Positions 35,784 through 45,110 of a DNA stretch of 64,000 nucleotides are shown piece by piece. The position numbers and the translations under genes were made by a program. This DNA is from Halobacillus shinanisalinarum (GTDB lineage: Bacteria; Bacillota; Bacilli; Bacillales; Halobacillaceae): assembly GCF_022919835.1 (NCBI RefSeq), contig NZ_CP095074.1, forward strand, positions 186,001 to 250,000. Direction: 5' to 3'. Under the pieces are notes generated by a model. It saw nothing but the letters and a program-made list of their open reading frames with translations, ran no database searches and had not been told where the DNA came from. Within the stretch, counting starts at the first letter, position 1. Each line of letters opens with the position of its first letter.

Positions 35784-37398
35784 ATGATCGGAATAAATGA
35801 TGAATGGTTTTAGTTACTATCTTTGGAAGTTTCTCAAAACTGTACGTAAGCTCTAATCGTTCTGTCCATTGGTGCGCATCTTTACCAAGTGGTCCAATAT
35901 TAATAATCGGCATCGTCACAGAATCCATCACGTTTGATGGCAAATTAAATCCCTTCCCTTGGATTGGCATCTGGCTAAGTAATTCATCAATCGGTGATTG
36001 TTGAGAGGCGGGGCCAATAAAGCTTAGATCAGATAATCCTGGAAAGTATTCTTGTTCAGAAACGTCCACATCATACTCTTCTTTTGCAAAAGAGATCGCT
36101 TGACTGGCAGCCCCCTGAACCAATGGATCATTATGGGAAGAAACAGCTGGGTAAAAGGGCGGACTGTAAAACAGCACCATCATTGGAGTAATATCTTTGC
36201 ATAACGCTGCTAACTGCTGTACAAGCGTGGTGGAAAAGTCTCGATCCCCCTTATCTCGCTGCTTGATCAATAAATTTTGCCTCCGTTCCACTTCTGGTTT
36301 TCCATGACGTTGAACGGCTTCATGATATAGCTGATCATATGTCAATATGTTGATTGTCGGTTCAAAAGAAGAACTTTGGGTGTGCTGCAAGTAAAAAGAG
36401 GCTTGTTTATGATAGTGAGTAATAATCTTTTCTTTCGCTCTCTCCGCCGCTTGCAGCAATTTTTTGTTTAATTCACTGATCGTCTGTTTCATATAAAGAA
36501 CGTTATACATTGTCACAGCAGCCTGTGGAGTTTGAACAGAATATTCTTCTTTTAAATCTCTTTGCATTAAACTAATCGGGGGCGGCGTTCTCTCTCCATT
36601 TACTTCTTCAATAAAGGCTTCGTTTAGTTCCAGTTCCTTCGCTAAATAGCTGATCATCAGATTGGCGTTCAACCCTCCGAACGGCTCGCCGGCATGAGTT
36701 TCTTTTCCATAACATAAAAATCCTGGGAGCATTTTTCCTATAGAGCCCGTATATAAATAATAATTAGGATCACCCGGATACTTACTAAACATCGGTTCTC
36801 CATTAATTGCTGTCTTAAACTCTAGTCCCTCTTCTTCTTTCATCTTCTCAAGAACAGGTAAAGCGGCGAGCATCCCCTCAGAGTTCACTTCCTCGTCCGG
36901 TACAGCTAAAAGTAAGAGATTCCCATCAAACTCACCGGCCATTGCCTTTTCAAGCAGTGATAATTGAACAACGAGCCCCGCTTTCATGTCCATTGTCCCC
37001 CGGCCAAACAGCCAATTGCCTGTCTGCAAATCGCGTGCCGCATCTTCAGGTAATTCGTCAATGTATTTGTATAGTTCCTGGGTCAGTTCTTTAGGGTAAA
37101 AAGCTAGATTTTCCCATGATCCATAATCCTGAACGGAAACGACATCGGCATGGGCAATAAGTACGATTGTTTCCTTCGTCTTGCCTTTTTTAACGAGCGC
37201 TGATAGAAGCTGGCGACCATCGTCTAATGGATGAAGCTTTAAGTGAGATGGGTGATTTTGATAATAATCATGATCTCCTAAAATATAATATAAGTATTCA
37301 AAGATTGCGATTTCAGCTTTACTTCCTGTTACACTCGGGTATTCTACCAGGGAACATAGAAGTTCAGTTAATTGTTGTTTGGTCTGCCATCTGGTCAT
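35782..37398 (-). CDS. yqjN: M20-family hydrolase YqjN (RocB-like)
   Basis: A 538-residue protein of the M20 peptidase superfamily, of the long RocB type linked with amino acid breakdown. Metal-binding residues are seen in VLIAHADVVS, GRGTMDMKAGLVVQ and VPDEEVNSEGM. The C-terminal part carries YSPPFYPAVSSHNDPLVQ. The reaction is not known for this subgroup. It is divergent from the glycerophosphodiesterase gene. Confidence 0.87.
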   Translation of the reverse strand: MTRWQTKQQLTELLCSLVEYPSVTGSKAEIAIFEYLYYILGDHDYYQNHPSHLKLHPLDDGRQLLSALVKKGKTKETIVLIAHADVVSVQDYGSWENLAFYPKELTQELYKYIDELPEDAARDLQTGNWLFGRGTMDMKAGLVVQLSLLEKAMAGEFDGNLLLLAVPDEEVNSEGMLAALPVLEKMKEEEGLEFKTAINGEPMFSKYPGDPNYYLYTGSIGKMLPGFLCYGKETHAGEPFGGLNANLMISYLAKELELNEAFIEEVNGERTPPPISLMQRDLKEEYSVQTPQAAVTMYNVLYMKQTISELNKKLLQAAERAKEKIITHYHKQASFYLQHTQSSSFEPTINILTYDQLYHEAVQRHGKPEVERRQNLLIKQRDKGDRDFSTTLVQQLAALCKDITPMMVLFYSPPFYPAVSSHNDPLVQGAASQAISFAKEEYDVDVSEQEYFPGLSDLSFIGPASQQSPIDELLSQMPIQGKGFNLPSNVMDSVTMPIINIGPLGKDAHQWTERLELTYSFEKLPKIVTKTIHHLFRS

Positions 37399-37480
37399 GT
37401 CATATTCTCTCCTTTGCCGTTGACTTTTACAAAAGAATAAACCACAATCAAATCGTAACCTAATGAAGAGGTGAAGCTTT

Positions 37481-38230
37481 GTGATAAAAACAATGATCTA
37501 TGCTCATAGAGGGGCAAGTAAGCTTGCTCCCGAAAATACAATGCCAGCCTATCAAATAGCCAGCGAGTCTGGAGCCGATGGATTAGAAATTGACGTTCAG
37601 CTCACAAAAGACAGTATCCCCGTGTTGATCCATGATGAAAATGTACGGCGGACTACAAATGGTACTGGCTTTGTTCAAGACTATACATATGATGAAATCA
37701 AGCAATTGGATGCTGGCAGTTGGTTTTCTTCCAAATTTTCTGATTGTTCCATTATAACACTCGACTACTTTTTACGCTGGTTTAAAGACCTACCTCTGCT
37801 ATTAAATGTAGAATTAAAGACGAATGTGATTGAATATAAAAGAATTGAGAGAATCGTATACGATAGCTTAAAGCATTATCAACTGCTAGACCGGACAGTA
37901 ATTTCAAGCTTTAATATTACAAGTATTAAAAAAATGAAGATAATCAATCCGTCTGTCTCCACCGCCTTTTTGACATCAACTAAAAGGAGACACCTGCCCG
38001 GATACGCACATTCCCACGGCGCCTCTTCCCTTCATATTAAATACCGAATGCTTGATAAGAAAATCGTTAAACAATGTCACAAAAACCACATGCCGCTTCG
38101 GATTTACACAGTCAACCGGCCTAGCTGGATGGAGAAATGCTTCAAAATGGGTTGTGACGCTATTTTTACTGATGTACCTCACGAAGCTGTTGAATACCGT
38201 GAATTATATAAAAAAAAGCAGGAGAAGTAA
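37481..38230 (+). CDS. Glycerophosphodiester phosphodiesterase
   Basis: A 249-residue GDPD (UgpQ-like) that hydrolyses glycerophosphodiesters from lipid turnover to glycerol-3-phosphate and an alcohol. The family start YAHRGASKLAPENTMPAY holds the first catalytic His and Arg and the substrate Glu; further residues are in LEIDVQLTKDSIPVLIHDE (metal ligands and second His). No signal peptide, so it is cytoplasmic. The GTG at 37481 is preceded by GAGGTG; the ATG four codons later is an alternative start. Confidence 0.9.
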   Translation: MIKTMIYAHRGASKLAPENTMPAYQIASESGADGLEIDVQLTKDSIPVLIHDENVRRTTNGTGFVQDYTYDEIKQLDAGSWFSSKFSDCSIITLDYFLRWFKDLPLLLNVELKTNVIEYKRIERIVYDSLKHYQLLDRTVISSFNITSIKKMKIINPSVSTAFLTSTKRRHLPGYAHSHGASSLHIKYRMLDKKIVKQCHKNHMPLRIYTVNRPSWMEKCFKMGCDAIFTDVPHEAVEYRELYKKKQEK

Positions 38231-38449
38231 TGCTCTTATATTTCTGCATTATTTGAATGTTCGATTTTCAAACCATAACAGGTCTTACCATGCCATAATC
38301 ATTCTTTTATTGTTTACAGTTTAAATTACCTTTAGTTCGAATGACTAGTCTGACTCCCCTCCTTTTGTTATTTTAGTTATAAGCTTCAACTACAAAGCAG
38401 CTATCCCTTGTGACTGAGGTAATGAAGCAAAAACAAGGAGGAAAACAAA

Positions 38450-39466
38450 ATGCAACCTAAACTTTTTTCACCCTATACTATCCAAAATGTGTCACTAAAA
38501 AACAGAATCGTCATGTCCTCAATGTGTATGTATTCCTGCCATAACGAAGATGGACAAGTTGAACCTTTCCATCTTACCCACTACGAGAGTCGAGCGGCAG
38601 GTCAAGTCGGTCTGATTATGACTGAAGCAACAGCTGTCCAGCCTGAAGGCAGAATCTCCCATCAGGATCTCGGTATCTGGAGTGACGACCATATTGAGGG
38701 TTTAAAATCAATTACAAGTGGCGTCCACCGTCACATGGCAAAAGCAGGTATTCAGTTAGCCCATGCAGGAAGAAAGGCTAATTTGCGTGATCCTATATTT
38801 GCGCCAAGCCAAATCCCTTTTAATGCTTCACTCAAGGAACCACAAGAAATGACAACTACTGATATAAGAGAAACGGTGTCTGCTTTTCAAAAAGCGGCAA
38901 CCCGTGCTAAACAAGCTGAGTTTGATGTGATCGAACTACACGGAGCTCATGGCTATTTGATTAACCAGTTTCTTTCCCCTCTTTCAAACCACCGGGAAGA
39001 TCAGTATGGCGGCACCCTTGAAAATCGTTACCGTTTCCTCGAAGAAGTGCTTGAGTCTGTAAAGAAAGTATGGGACGGACCTATTCTCGTAAGAATTTCA
39101 GGAAACGAATATCATGAAGATGGGAATACAATAGAGGATCTCACTTATTTTGCTAATCAAATGAAGCAACAAGGAGTTGACCTTATTGATGTAAGTTCGG
39201 GCGGGGTGGTTCCCGCCTCTATTGAACCTTACCCTGGTTATCAGGTCAGTTATGCTCAACAAATTAAAGAAGGAGCAGATATTGCGACAGGTGCTGTCGG
39301 GCTAATTACTTCCGGTAATCAGGCAGAAGAAATTTTACAAAATGATCGTGCTGACTTAATTTTTCTAGCACGTGCCTTGTTAAGAAATCCCTATTGGCCA
39401 AAACAAGTAGCTGATGAACTTGGTTATGAATTAGAAGGGCCTGTTCAGTACACAAGGGCCTGGTAA
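38450..39466 (+). CDS. namA: NADPH dehydrogenase NamA (old yellow enzyme, YqjM)
   Basis: A 338-residue FMN enzyme that reduces activated C=C bonds and is exactly as long as B. subtilis YqjM. Its thermophilic-like OYE marks are present: Cys26 and Tyr28 (in SSMCMYSC), the His pair in [13 protein letters not shown], and HAGRKA. AAGGAGG lies nine bases before the ATG. It likely acts in detoxification of reactive carbonyl or nitro compounds. Closed by a stem-loop terminator. Confidence 0.94.
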   Translation: MQPKLFSPYTIQNVSLKNRIVMSSMCMYSCHNEDGQVEPFHLTHYESRAAGQVGLIMTEATAVQPEGRISHQDLGIWSDDHIEGLKSITSGVHRHMAKAGIQLAHAGRKANLRDPIFAPSQIPFNASLKEPQEMTTTDIRETVSAFQKAATRAKQAEFDVIELHGAHGYLINQFLSPLSNHREDQYGGTLENRYRFLEEVLESVKKVWDGPILVRISGNEYHEDGNTIEDLTYFANQMKQQGVDLIDVSSGGVVPASIEPYPGYQVSYAQQIKEGADIATGAVGLITSGNQAEEILQNDRADLIFLARALLRNPYWPKQVADELGYELEGPVQYTRAW

Positions 39467-39501
39467 AATCATGGAGCATAAAGGATAATTTCTTCTTTCC
39501 T

Positions 39502-39543
39502 AAAGTCGATGCGACCCACTAATGTGTGGTCCTCGGCTTTTTA
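39502..39543 (+). terminator. Terminator of namA
   Basis: AAAGTCGA/TCGGCTTT and GACC/GGTC pair in an imperfect stem, followed by TTTTTAATAATT. Confidence 0.7.
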
Positions 39544-39617
39544 ATAATTCACGTAAGTCTCTGTGTGTCACAAATCTAAACCAGGTGGTATAATAAGGAA
39601 GAAGGAGGTTGCATATA

Positions 39618-40544
39618 ATGGAATTGTTTTTTCTAGGAACTGGATCAGGTGTTCCCTCAAAAGAACGTAATGTCTCCTCCCTTGTCCTTCGGATGCTTGA
39701 AGAGCGTGGAACGACATGGGTGTTTGATTGTGGTGAGGCAACACAACATCAAATCTTAAATACAACGATCCGGCCACGCCGTATTGAAACGATTTTTATT
39801 ACTCATTTGCACGGTGACCACCTATATGGACTTCCTGGGTTATTAAGCAGTCGTTCTTTTCAAGGTGGAGAAACGCCAGTCACCGTTTATGGACCAGAAG
39901 GTTTAAAAGAATATGTAGATGTTAGTTTAAAAATAAGCGGTACTCGTTTACGCTACCCTTTGCATGTTGAAGAGATAACTGAAGGCATGCTCTTTGAGGA
40001 TGAAAAATTCACGGTTGAAGCGATAAAACTCAAGCACGGATTAGAAAGCTACGGATACATCATTAAGGAAAAAGACAAGCTTGGCGAGCTATTGCCAGAT
40101 AAGCTTAAAGAACTCGGCGTAAGCCCTGGTCCTATCTATCAGCAAATTAAAGAAAATGAAACAACCACATTGGCAGATGGTCGAATCGTTACTCGTAAAG
40201 ATGTACTGGGTCCGCCAAAAAAAGGACGTAAAATTGCTATCTTAGGTGATACCAGATACATACCCGAATTAATCGATTACCTCCATGGTGTTGATATTCT
40301 TGTCCATGAAGCAACGTTTGCAAGTGAAGAAGAAACAATGGCCTATGATTATTTCCATTCAACCGTGAAGCAGGCTGCGACCCTGGCTAAAGAAGCAAAG
40401 GTTGGGGAGCTGATTTTAAATCATCTATCGTCGAGGTATCACGGACCGGCGATTAAACAACTTGAACAGGAAGCGAAGGCTATTTTTCAAAATACGATGA
40501 TTGCTTCTGATTTTTATCAGCACAAGGTAGAGCGAGTCGATTAA
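39618..40544 (+). CDS. rnz: Ribonuclease Z
   Basis: A 308-residue tRNA 3' processing endonuclease, nearly the same length as B. subtilis RNase Z (307). MBL motifs are [15 protein letters not shown] (HxHxDH), the further ligands in GDTRY and LVHEATFA, and LNHLSSRY near the end. The flexible arm sits around residues 140-195. I start at ATG 39618, which follows AAGGAGGT, rather than at 39609. It probably shares a transcript with the following aldehyde dehydrogenase (12-base gap). Confidence 0.95.
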   Translation: MELFFLGTGSGVPSKERNVSSLVLRMLEERGTTWVFDCGEATQHQILNTTIRPRRIETIFITHLHGDHLYGLPGLLSSRSFQGGETPVTVYGPEGLKEYVDVSLKISGTRLRYPLHVEEITEGMLFEDEKFTVEAIKLKHGLESYGYIIKEKDKLGELLPDKLKELGVSPGPIYQQIKENETTTLADGRIVTRKDVLGPPKKGRKIAILGDTRYIPELIDYLHGVDILVHEATFASEEETMAYDYFHSTVKQAATLAKEAKVGELILNHLSSRYHGPAIKQLEQEAKAIFQNTMIASDFYQHKVERVD

Positions 40545-40556
40545 GGAGGCAGGCCA

Positions 40557-41918
40557 ATGAATTCCTTTGTAAAAAAGCAAAAACGATGGTTCAATGAAGG
40601 GCACACAAGGAGTTATACTTTTCGTAAAGAGCAATTAGTGAAGCTTAAGAAAATGATAACCACATTTGAACAGCCTCTGATTAATGCCTTAAGATTCGAT
40701 TTAGGTAAATCGGAATATGAGGCTTATACAACGGAAATCGCCTACTTAAAAAGAGAAATCAATGATCATCTAAAACATATTAAAAAATGGATGTCACCTT
40801 CAAAAGTCAAGACCCCCCTTACCCATAAAGGCTCGAAAAACTATATCATGAAGGAGCCTTATGGTATAGCGCTTGTGATTGCACCATGGAACTACCCTGT
40901 CCAGCTTGCCTTTGCACCTGTGATTGGGGCGATTGCTGCAGGTAATACAGTCATCTTGAAACCATCTGAACACACCCCGACTGTGTCATGGGTGATTAGG
41001 AAAATGGTCGAACAATACTTTCCTAACCACTTCTTTGCCGTTGTGGAAGGTGAAAAGGAGGTCACACAAGGGCTGCTTGATCAGCCTGTTGATTATATTT
41101 TCTTTACGGGAAGTGTGCCGGTCGGAAAAATAATTATGGAAAAAGCAAGCAAACGACTGATCCCTGTTACTCTTGAACTAGGAGGAAAAAGTCCGGCCAT
41201 CGTTCATAAAGATGCCGCCCTTGACTTAGCTGCCAGGCGTATTGTCTGGGGGAAGTTTATGAATGCAGGGCAAACATGCATTGCCCCTGATTATGTATAT
41301 GTCCATTCGGATGTAAAAGCCAACTTCCTGAAAAAGGTTCAAAAGTATATCCAGCAATTCTATGGTCTTGACCCATTAGCAAATCCTGATTACGTAAAAA
41401 TTGTAAACCGTGTTCACTTTAACCGAATGATTGGCTACTTGGACCAGAGTCATCTTGTGTTTGGTGGGGGATATGACGAGGAAAAACGACGGATTGAACC
41501 AACGATCATGGATCATGTAAGCTGGAACGATACCATCATGCAGGAGGAAATTTTTGGTCCGCTCCTCCCTGTTTTGACCTTCGATTCACTTGATGAGGTC
41601 ATTGAGCAGGTAAGCAGGCGTCCCAAGCCGCTCGCCTTATATTATTTCGGAGAGAATGAAGAGGATCAGCTTAGAGTCACCCATTCCATATCATTTGGCG
41701 GCGGATGCATCAATGATACGCTTTATCACATCTTAAACCCTCATCTCCCTTTTGGCGGAGTTGGAGAAAGTGGAATGGGCAGCTATCACGGAAAAGCCAG
41801 CTTCGACACCTTCACACATCAGAAGAGCATCACAAAGCAGACAACTAAATTTGATCAAAATTTCAGATACCCTGGTTCCCAGCCTGCAATAAAAGTGATT
41901 AAAAGACTGCTAGGTTAA
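40557..41918 (+). CDS. Aldehyde dehydrogenase, class 3-like (YwdH/AldH family)
   Basis: A 453-residue NAD(P)-dependent aldehyde dehydrogenase of the short class 3 type. The catalytic set is visible: Asn in APWNYPVQ, Glu in TLELGGKSP, Cys in NAGQTCIAPDYV. Long-chain aldehydes are frequent substrates for such enzymes, but specificity cannot be read here. AGGAGG lies seven bases before the ATG. Not part of the usual B. subtilis rnz neighbourhood. Confidence 0.88.
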   Translation: MNSFVKKQKRWFNEGHTRSYTFRKEQLVKLKKMITTFEQPLINALRFDLGKSEYEAYTTEIAYLKREINDHLKHIKKWMSPSKVKTPLTHKGSKNYIMKEPYGIALVIAPWNYPVQLAFAPVIGAIAAGNTVILKPSEHTPTVSWVIRKMVEQYFPNHFFAVVEGEKEVTQGLLDQPVDYIFFTGSVPVGKIIMEKASKRLIPVTLELGGKSPAIVHKDAALDLAARRIVWGKFMNAGQTCIAPDYVYVHSDVKANFLKKVQKYIQQFYGLDPLANPDYVKIVNRVHFNRMIGYLDQSHLVFGGGYDEEKRRIEPTIMDHVSWNDTIMQEEIFGPLLPVLTFDSLDEVIEQVSRRPKPLALYYFGENEEDQLRVTHSISFGGGCINDTLYHILNPHLPFGGVGESGMGSYHGKASFDTFTHQKSITKQTTKFDQNFRYPGSQPAIKVIKRLLG

Positions 41919-41928
41919 CTAAATATGT

Positions 41929-41970
41929 CACTTTATAAGCACAAACATTGCTAAAGTGTGATGTTTTTGT
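41929..41970 (+). terminator. Possible terminator after the aldehyde dehydrogenase
   Basis: TCACTTTA and TAAAGTG(T)GA can pair, followed by TGTTTTTGTTTT. The stem is short and the loop long. Confidence 0.4.
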
Positions 41971-42028
41971 TTTAATTTTATGCTAGAAAGAAAAATGCGT
42001 AGATTGTCTGGTGAAGGAGGGGTTCGGC

Positions 42029-42667
42029 ATGCACAATACAGTACGGAGATCATTGTTTTATTTTTTCGGAATCATTATTTTAACGTTCGGTATTGCACTA
42101 ACAATTCAGTCAAAGTTGGGTACGTCTCCTTTCGATGCCTTGCTAGTTGGACTGTTTCGGACATTTGGCTTAACTATTGGCAGCTGGGAGATCATCGTAG
42201 GCCTAACGATGATTCTTTGTAACGCATTCGCCGAACGACGGCGCCCCGAATATTTTGCGATCCTAACTTCATTACTAACCGGTTTTTCCATAGATGCATG
42301 GCTTTTTGCCATTGCAGAGTGGGCTACACCTGAATCAATACTTACTCAGTCCATTTGTTTAGGTATAGGAATAGTAGCCAGTGGGTTAGGTATTGCGATT
42401 AATTTACAAGCTGATTTTGCTCCAAATCCTTTTGACCGATCCATGTTAGTCTTAAAAAAATTAACGGGATGGAACGTATCGGTATCCAGAGCTGCGATTA
42501 GTATTGTCCTAGTTATACTCGCAGCTATATTTAGTGGACCTATTGGGGTCGGGACAGTGCTAATCACCTTTATTAGCGGAACCCTCATCCATTTGTCCAT
42601 GCCATATGTTTCTCAGGTTGACCAACTTCTTTCAAAACAAGTTGAATATACGAAGAAGCATGCGTAG
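42029..42667 (+). CDS. YczE/YitT-like integral membrane protein
   Basis: A 212-residue membrane protein with about five to six membrane segments. The stretch GIALTIQSKLGTSPFDALLVGL and, later, GIAINLQADFAPNPFDRSML are two related repeats (xGxxPFD) typical of the YczE family. The function of such proteins is mostly unknown; B. subtilis YczE affects surfactin and other secondary metabolites. The ATG at 42029 follows AAGGAGGGG; the frame opens at 42011. Confidence 0.8.
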   Translation: MHNTVRRSLFYFFGIIILTFGIALTIQSKLGTSPFDALLVGLFRTFGLTIGSWEIIVGLTMILCNAFAERRRPEYFAILTSLLTGFSIDAWLFAIAEWATPESILTQSICLGIGIVASGLGIAINLQADFAPNPFDRSMLVLKKLTGWNVSVSRAAISIVLVILAAIFSGPIGVGTVLITFISGTLIHLSMPYVSQVDQLLSKQVEYTKKHA

Positions 42668-42686
42668 TTGGCATGCTTCTTTTTTA
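42654..42686 (+). terminator. Terminator of the YczE-like gene
   Basis: AGAAGCATGC, loop GTAGTTG, GCATGCTTCT, then TTTTTATA. The left arm covers the last codons and the loop contains the stop codon. Confidence 0.85.
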
Positions 42687-42771
42687 TAATGAGACAAGTT
42701 CTCCTTATCTACCGTGAACAACCTCATAAATTGTAATAATTCTTCCAAACCTAGATTCTTTAACTAAAAAT

Positions 42772-43746
42772 TCAAGATGCCCTAACCGCCGTATTCTCGC
42801 TTACTTTATTCAACCTATAGCTCATATAACTGTGTAGAGCCATACCTATGATGATGATCGCAACTCCGAATATAGCCATACTACTAGGAGCAGGTATGGA
42901 TAAAACCAACATCTCCCCTACAATAACAAAAATGACTTGCATCGATTGAGTTGCTTCAACGGCAGCAAGCTTCCCTGGATGATGGCGTACGTTATTTGTT
43001 GCAAAAAATAACAAAGTTGTTGCAATGACTCCCGAAGAAACTCCAACTATAATTGATTGTGATACTTGACTAGTTGGAGGAAGACCAACTTTAATAAAAC
43101 CAATTAAAGAAATAACCATCCAAAATGGCATACTCACAATCGTCATCCCCAACACTCGTTGAAAAGTATCAATTCTACCGTCGCATACTTCCATCATTTT
43201 TCGGTTCCCTAAGGGGAAGGCAAAGGCAGCAACCAAAACAGGCCCTATTCCCAAGAGAACCTCTTTACCAGATAAGGATTGAGCATTTGGAATTTGAAGG
43301 ATGACAATACCGACGAGAATGAACACAGATACCATTAAAGATGTAAGAGGTATTTTTTTACGAACTTTAATTGGACCATCCTTCGTTTGCACCGTTTCGT
43401 AGAACAATACGCTTAATAACGTTCCAGCCACAATCGTAAGTTGCCATGTCCCGGCAATTAGCCAACCAGGTCCATAAGCGGCAGAGTAAGTTAGCGGAGC
43501 ATAAAACATCACGAAACCAACGAAACTCCATAACATCCATTGAAGAGGCTTTCTTAGAATTTCAGCCCATAAAGGCTTAACATTTTTTCTAAACAATACA
43601 AGGAGAAATAAGAGTGGTAACATAGAGAAAAACCGTAATGATGATGACCAAAACCAACTACCGCCAGCAACCTCCATGGAACGATTTAAAATAAAGGTGA
43701 CTGCAAAAAAAGCAGATGCCATTATTCCAATCATCATGTCTTTCAC
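42772..43746 (-). CDS. DMT-superfamily (EamA-like) membrane exporter
   Basis: A 324-residue protein with ten predicted membrane segments, arranged as two five-helix halves, of the multidrug-resistance efflux transporter group (EmrE-like, PF13536 type). The first half has FFAVTFILNRSMEVAGGSWFW; the second half ends with a hydrophobic SMAIFGVAIIIIGMALHSYM. Substrate unknown. It is divergent from an XRE-cupin regulator gene, and a perfect inverted repeat lies between them, so the regulator likely controls it. Confidence 0.8.
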   Translation of the reverse strand: MKDMMIGIMASAFFAVTFILNRSMEVAGGSWFWSSSLRFFSMLPLLFLLVLFRKNVKPLWAEILRKPLQWMLWSFVGFVMFYAPLTYSAAYGPGWLIAGTWQLTIVAGTLLSVLFYETVQTKDGPIKVRKKIPLTSLMVSVFILVGIVILQIPNAQSLSGKEVLLGIGPVLVAAFAFPLGNRKMMEVCDGRIDTFQRVLGMTIVSMPFWMVISLIGFIKVGLPPTSQVSQSIIVGVSSGVIATTLLFFATNNVRHHPGKLAAVEATQSMQVIFVIVGEMLVLSIPAPSSMAIFGVAIIIIGMALHSYMSYRLNKVSENTAVRAS

Positions 43747-43761
43747 GGAAACACCGCCTTT

Positions 43762-43794
43762 ATATTATAATTTATCAAAAGTAAATTATAATAT
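43762..43794. promoter_or_regulatory. Perfect 13-bp inverted repeat between exporter and regulator
   Basis: ATATTATAATTTA and TAAATTATAATAT are exact inverse copies around TCAAAAG. It lies 16 bases before the exporter ATG and about 60 bases before the regulator start and includes TATAAT-like sequence, so it may overlap promoter elements in both directions. This is the expected position for an operator of the XRE-cupin protein. Confidence 0.7.
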
Positions 43795-43852
43795 ACTATA
43801 GCATGACAATATATTTGTGTCTAACTTTTTATTTAAGGAGGCTCTAACCGTC

Positions 43853-44422
43853 TTGAATTCAATGAATGATGAAAAAAAATTATCCCAACAAGTGGGATCG
43901 ACATTAAGAAAAGTGCGTAATAATAAAGGGTTAAGTCTACAGGAACTAGCCGATCTTTCAAATGTTAGCAAACTTACTCTTGGTAACATTGAAAGGGGAG
44001 AAGCCAACCCGTCCTTATCAGTCATTTGGAAAATCGCCAATGCTTTGTCCATCCCTATATCTTCTTTACTAAACGAATCGAATGAGATTGTGATTTCCCG
44101 CAATCACTCCGGGAACAAAGTTTTAAGTCACAACGAAGCATGTTTACTTGAACCAATGTTCGATGAAAAAGTGTACGGCCCCATTGAAATTCACAGGGCA
44201 TTTTTAAAAGCCAGCAGTGAATACTCACCTGGTCCCCATCAGCAGGGTGTCATTGAATATGTCACGGTAATGGAGGGATGTACTACAGTGACCATTGAGG
44301 AAACAAGCTACGAATTAAATACGTATGACTCTATAAAATTCAAGGCCGATGTAAAGCATTCCTACCTAAATAAAGGGACGGAAGAAGCCGTTTTACATTT
44401 TGTTATGACCTATACAAATTAA
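43853..44422 (+). CDS. XRE-family regulator with cupin sensor domain
   Basis: About 189 residues: an N-terminal helix-turn-helix (VGSTLRKVRNNKGLSLQELA, then SNVSKLTLGNIERGEANPS) and a C-terminal cupin domain (about residues 105-185; HQQGVIEYVTVMEGCTTVTI). Such proteins bind a small ligand in the cupin and repress or activate neighbouring transporter or catabolic genes. A TTG at 43853 follows AGGAGG by 11 bases; the ATG at 43862 is an alternative start. Divergent from the DMT exporter. Confidence 0.87.
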   Translation: MNSMNDEKKLSQQVGSTLRKVRNNKGLSLQELADLSNVSKLTLGNIERGEANPSLSVIWKIANALSIPISSLLNESNEIVISRNHSGNKVLSHNEACLLEPMFDEKVYGPIEIHRAFLKASSEYSPGPHQQGVIEYVTVMEGCTTVTIEETSYELNTYDSIKFKADVKHSYLNKGTEEAVLHFVMTYTN

Positions 44423-44494
44423 ACGATCGTTGTTAAGCATGTCACCTTTCGTTTAAACGGCGGCATGCTTAATGATTCTGCGCTATAGAGAGAC
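44423..44494. other. Short intergenic stretch with a possible stem-loop after the regulator
   Basis: AAGCATG...CC and GG...CATGCTT (about 44436-44471) can pair. No T-run follows, so terminator function is weak. Confidence 0.35.
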
Positions 44495-44904
44495 ACCGCC
44501 CAACAACTAGTGACTGGAGACAGATCCCCATCGACTCTTAAATTCGTCCCGTTAACAAAAGAGGCCTGTTCAGAAGCCAGGGAAACAACCACTGTTCCTC
44601 GGTTTCCAGTGACTCGAAGTCATAAAAACCCGCCTGTAGTTCCAGCATTATTACTAACACATTGATGGTCCCGAAGTTATGTAACGAGCTTGAGACAAGT
44701 TGATTAACATATTCCTATTTATTAAATCTGTTTGAACCACTACCACTTTGGAATGATCTGGTTCAATAAAACGGTTTGCTTCCGACAAATCCTGCTTGTC
44801 TCTCCCCAAATGACTACATGCGCTCCCTCTTTGGCAATTCCTTTCCCTATTCCTTTGCTTCTACCTGTCATCACTACAGTTTTATAGTTTAATCCCATAT
44901 CCAT
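44495..44904 (-). pseudogene. Decayed short-chain dehydrogenase gene
   Basis: Only about 410 bp remain of a gene that should be near 750 bp. At the start, KTVVMTGRSKGIGKGIAKEG is an SDR cofactor site with changes, followed by GAHVVIWG. At the far end, in another frame, VVSLASEQASFVNGTNLRVD matches the SDR C-terminus (SxxASFVNGxxxxVDG). The catalytic YxxxK part is gone, and frames are broken in between. It lies between the regulator and the ALS-like gene, showing decay in this accessory area. Confidence 0.72.
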
Positions 44905-45110
44905 GTTAATCCTTCTAATCAAATAGATACCATTCCCTATCCTGTTCCCATCAAATATAGCTAATCCGTAACGTTCTTAGTCGATGTTTTTATCAAGCTC
45001 CCACTTCAGACAGACCAAAAATTAAGTAATGGTAGTTCAAAATATTAATAAGAACCCAAACTTTACGCAAAATAATGAGGTACGAACTAAAACGGTAAAG
45101 GGTGTTTGAA
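44905..45110. other. Leader region of the ALS-like/aldehyde dehydrogenase operon
   Basis: AT-rich and without a recognisable gene. The operon promoter should lie here but no clear -35/-10 pair was found. Confidence 0.4.

Noticed and set aside
44740..44922. 60-codon frame taken as a working SDR protein
   Set aside because: Only the cofactor-binding end is present; catalytic residues are missing and the C-terminal part lies in another frame, so it is a relic.
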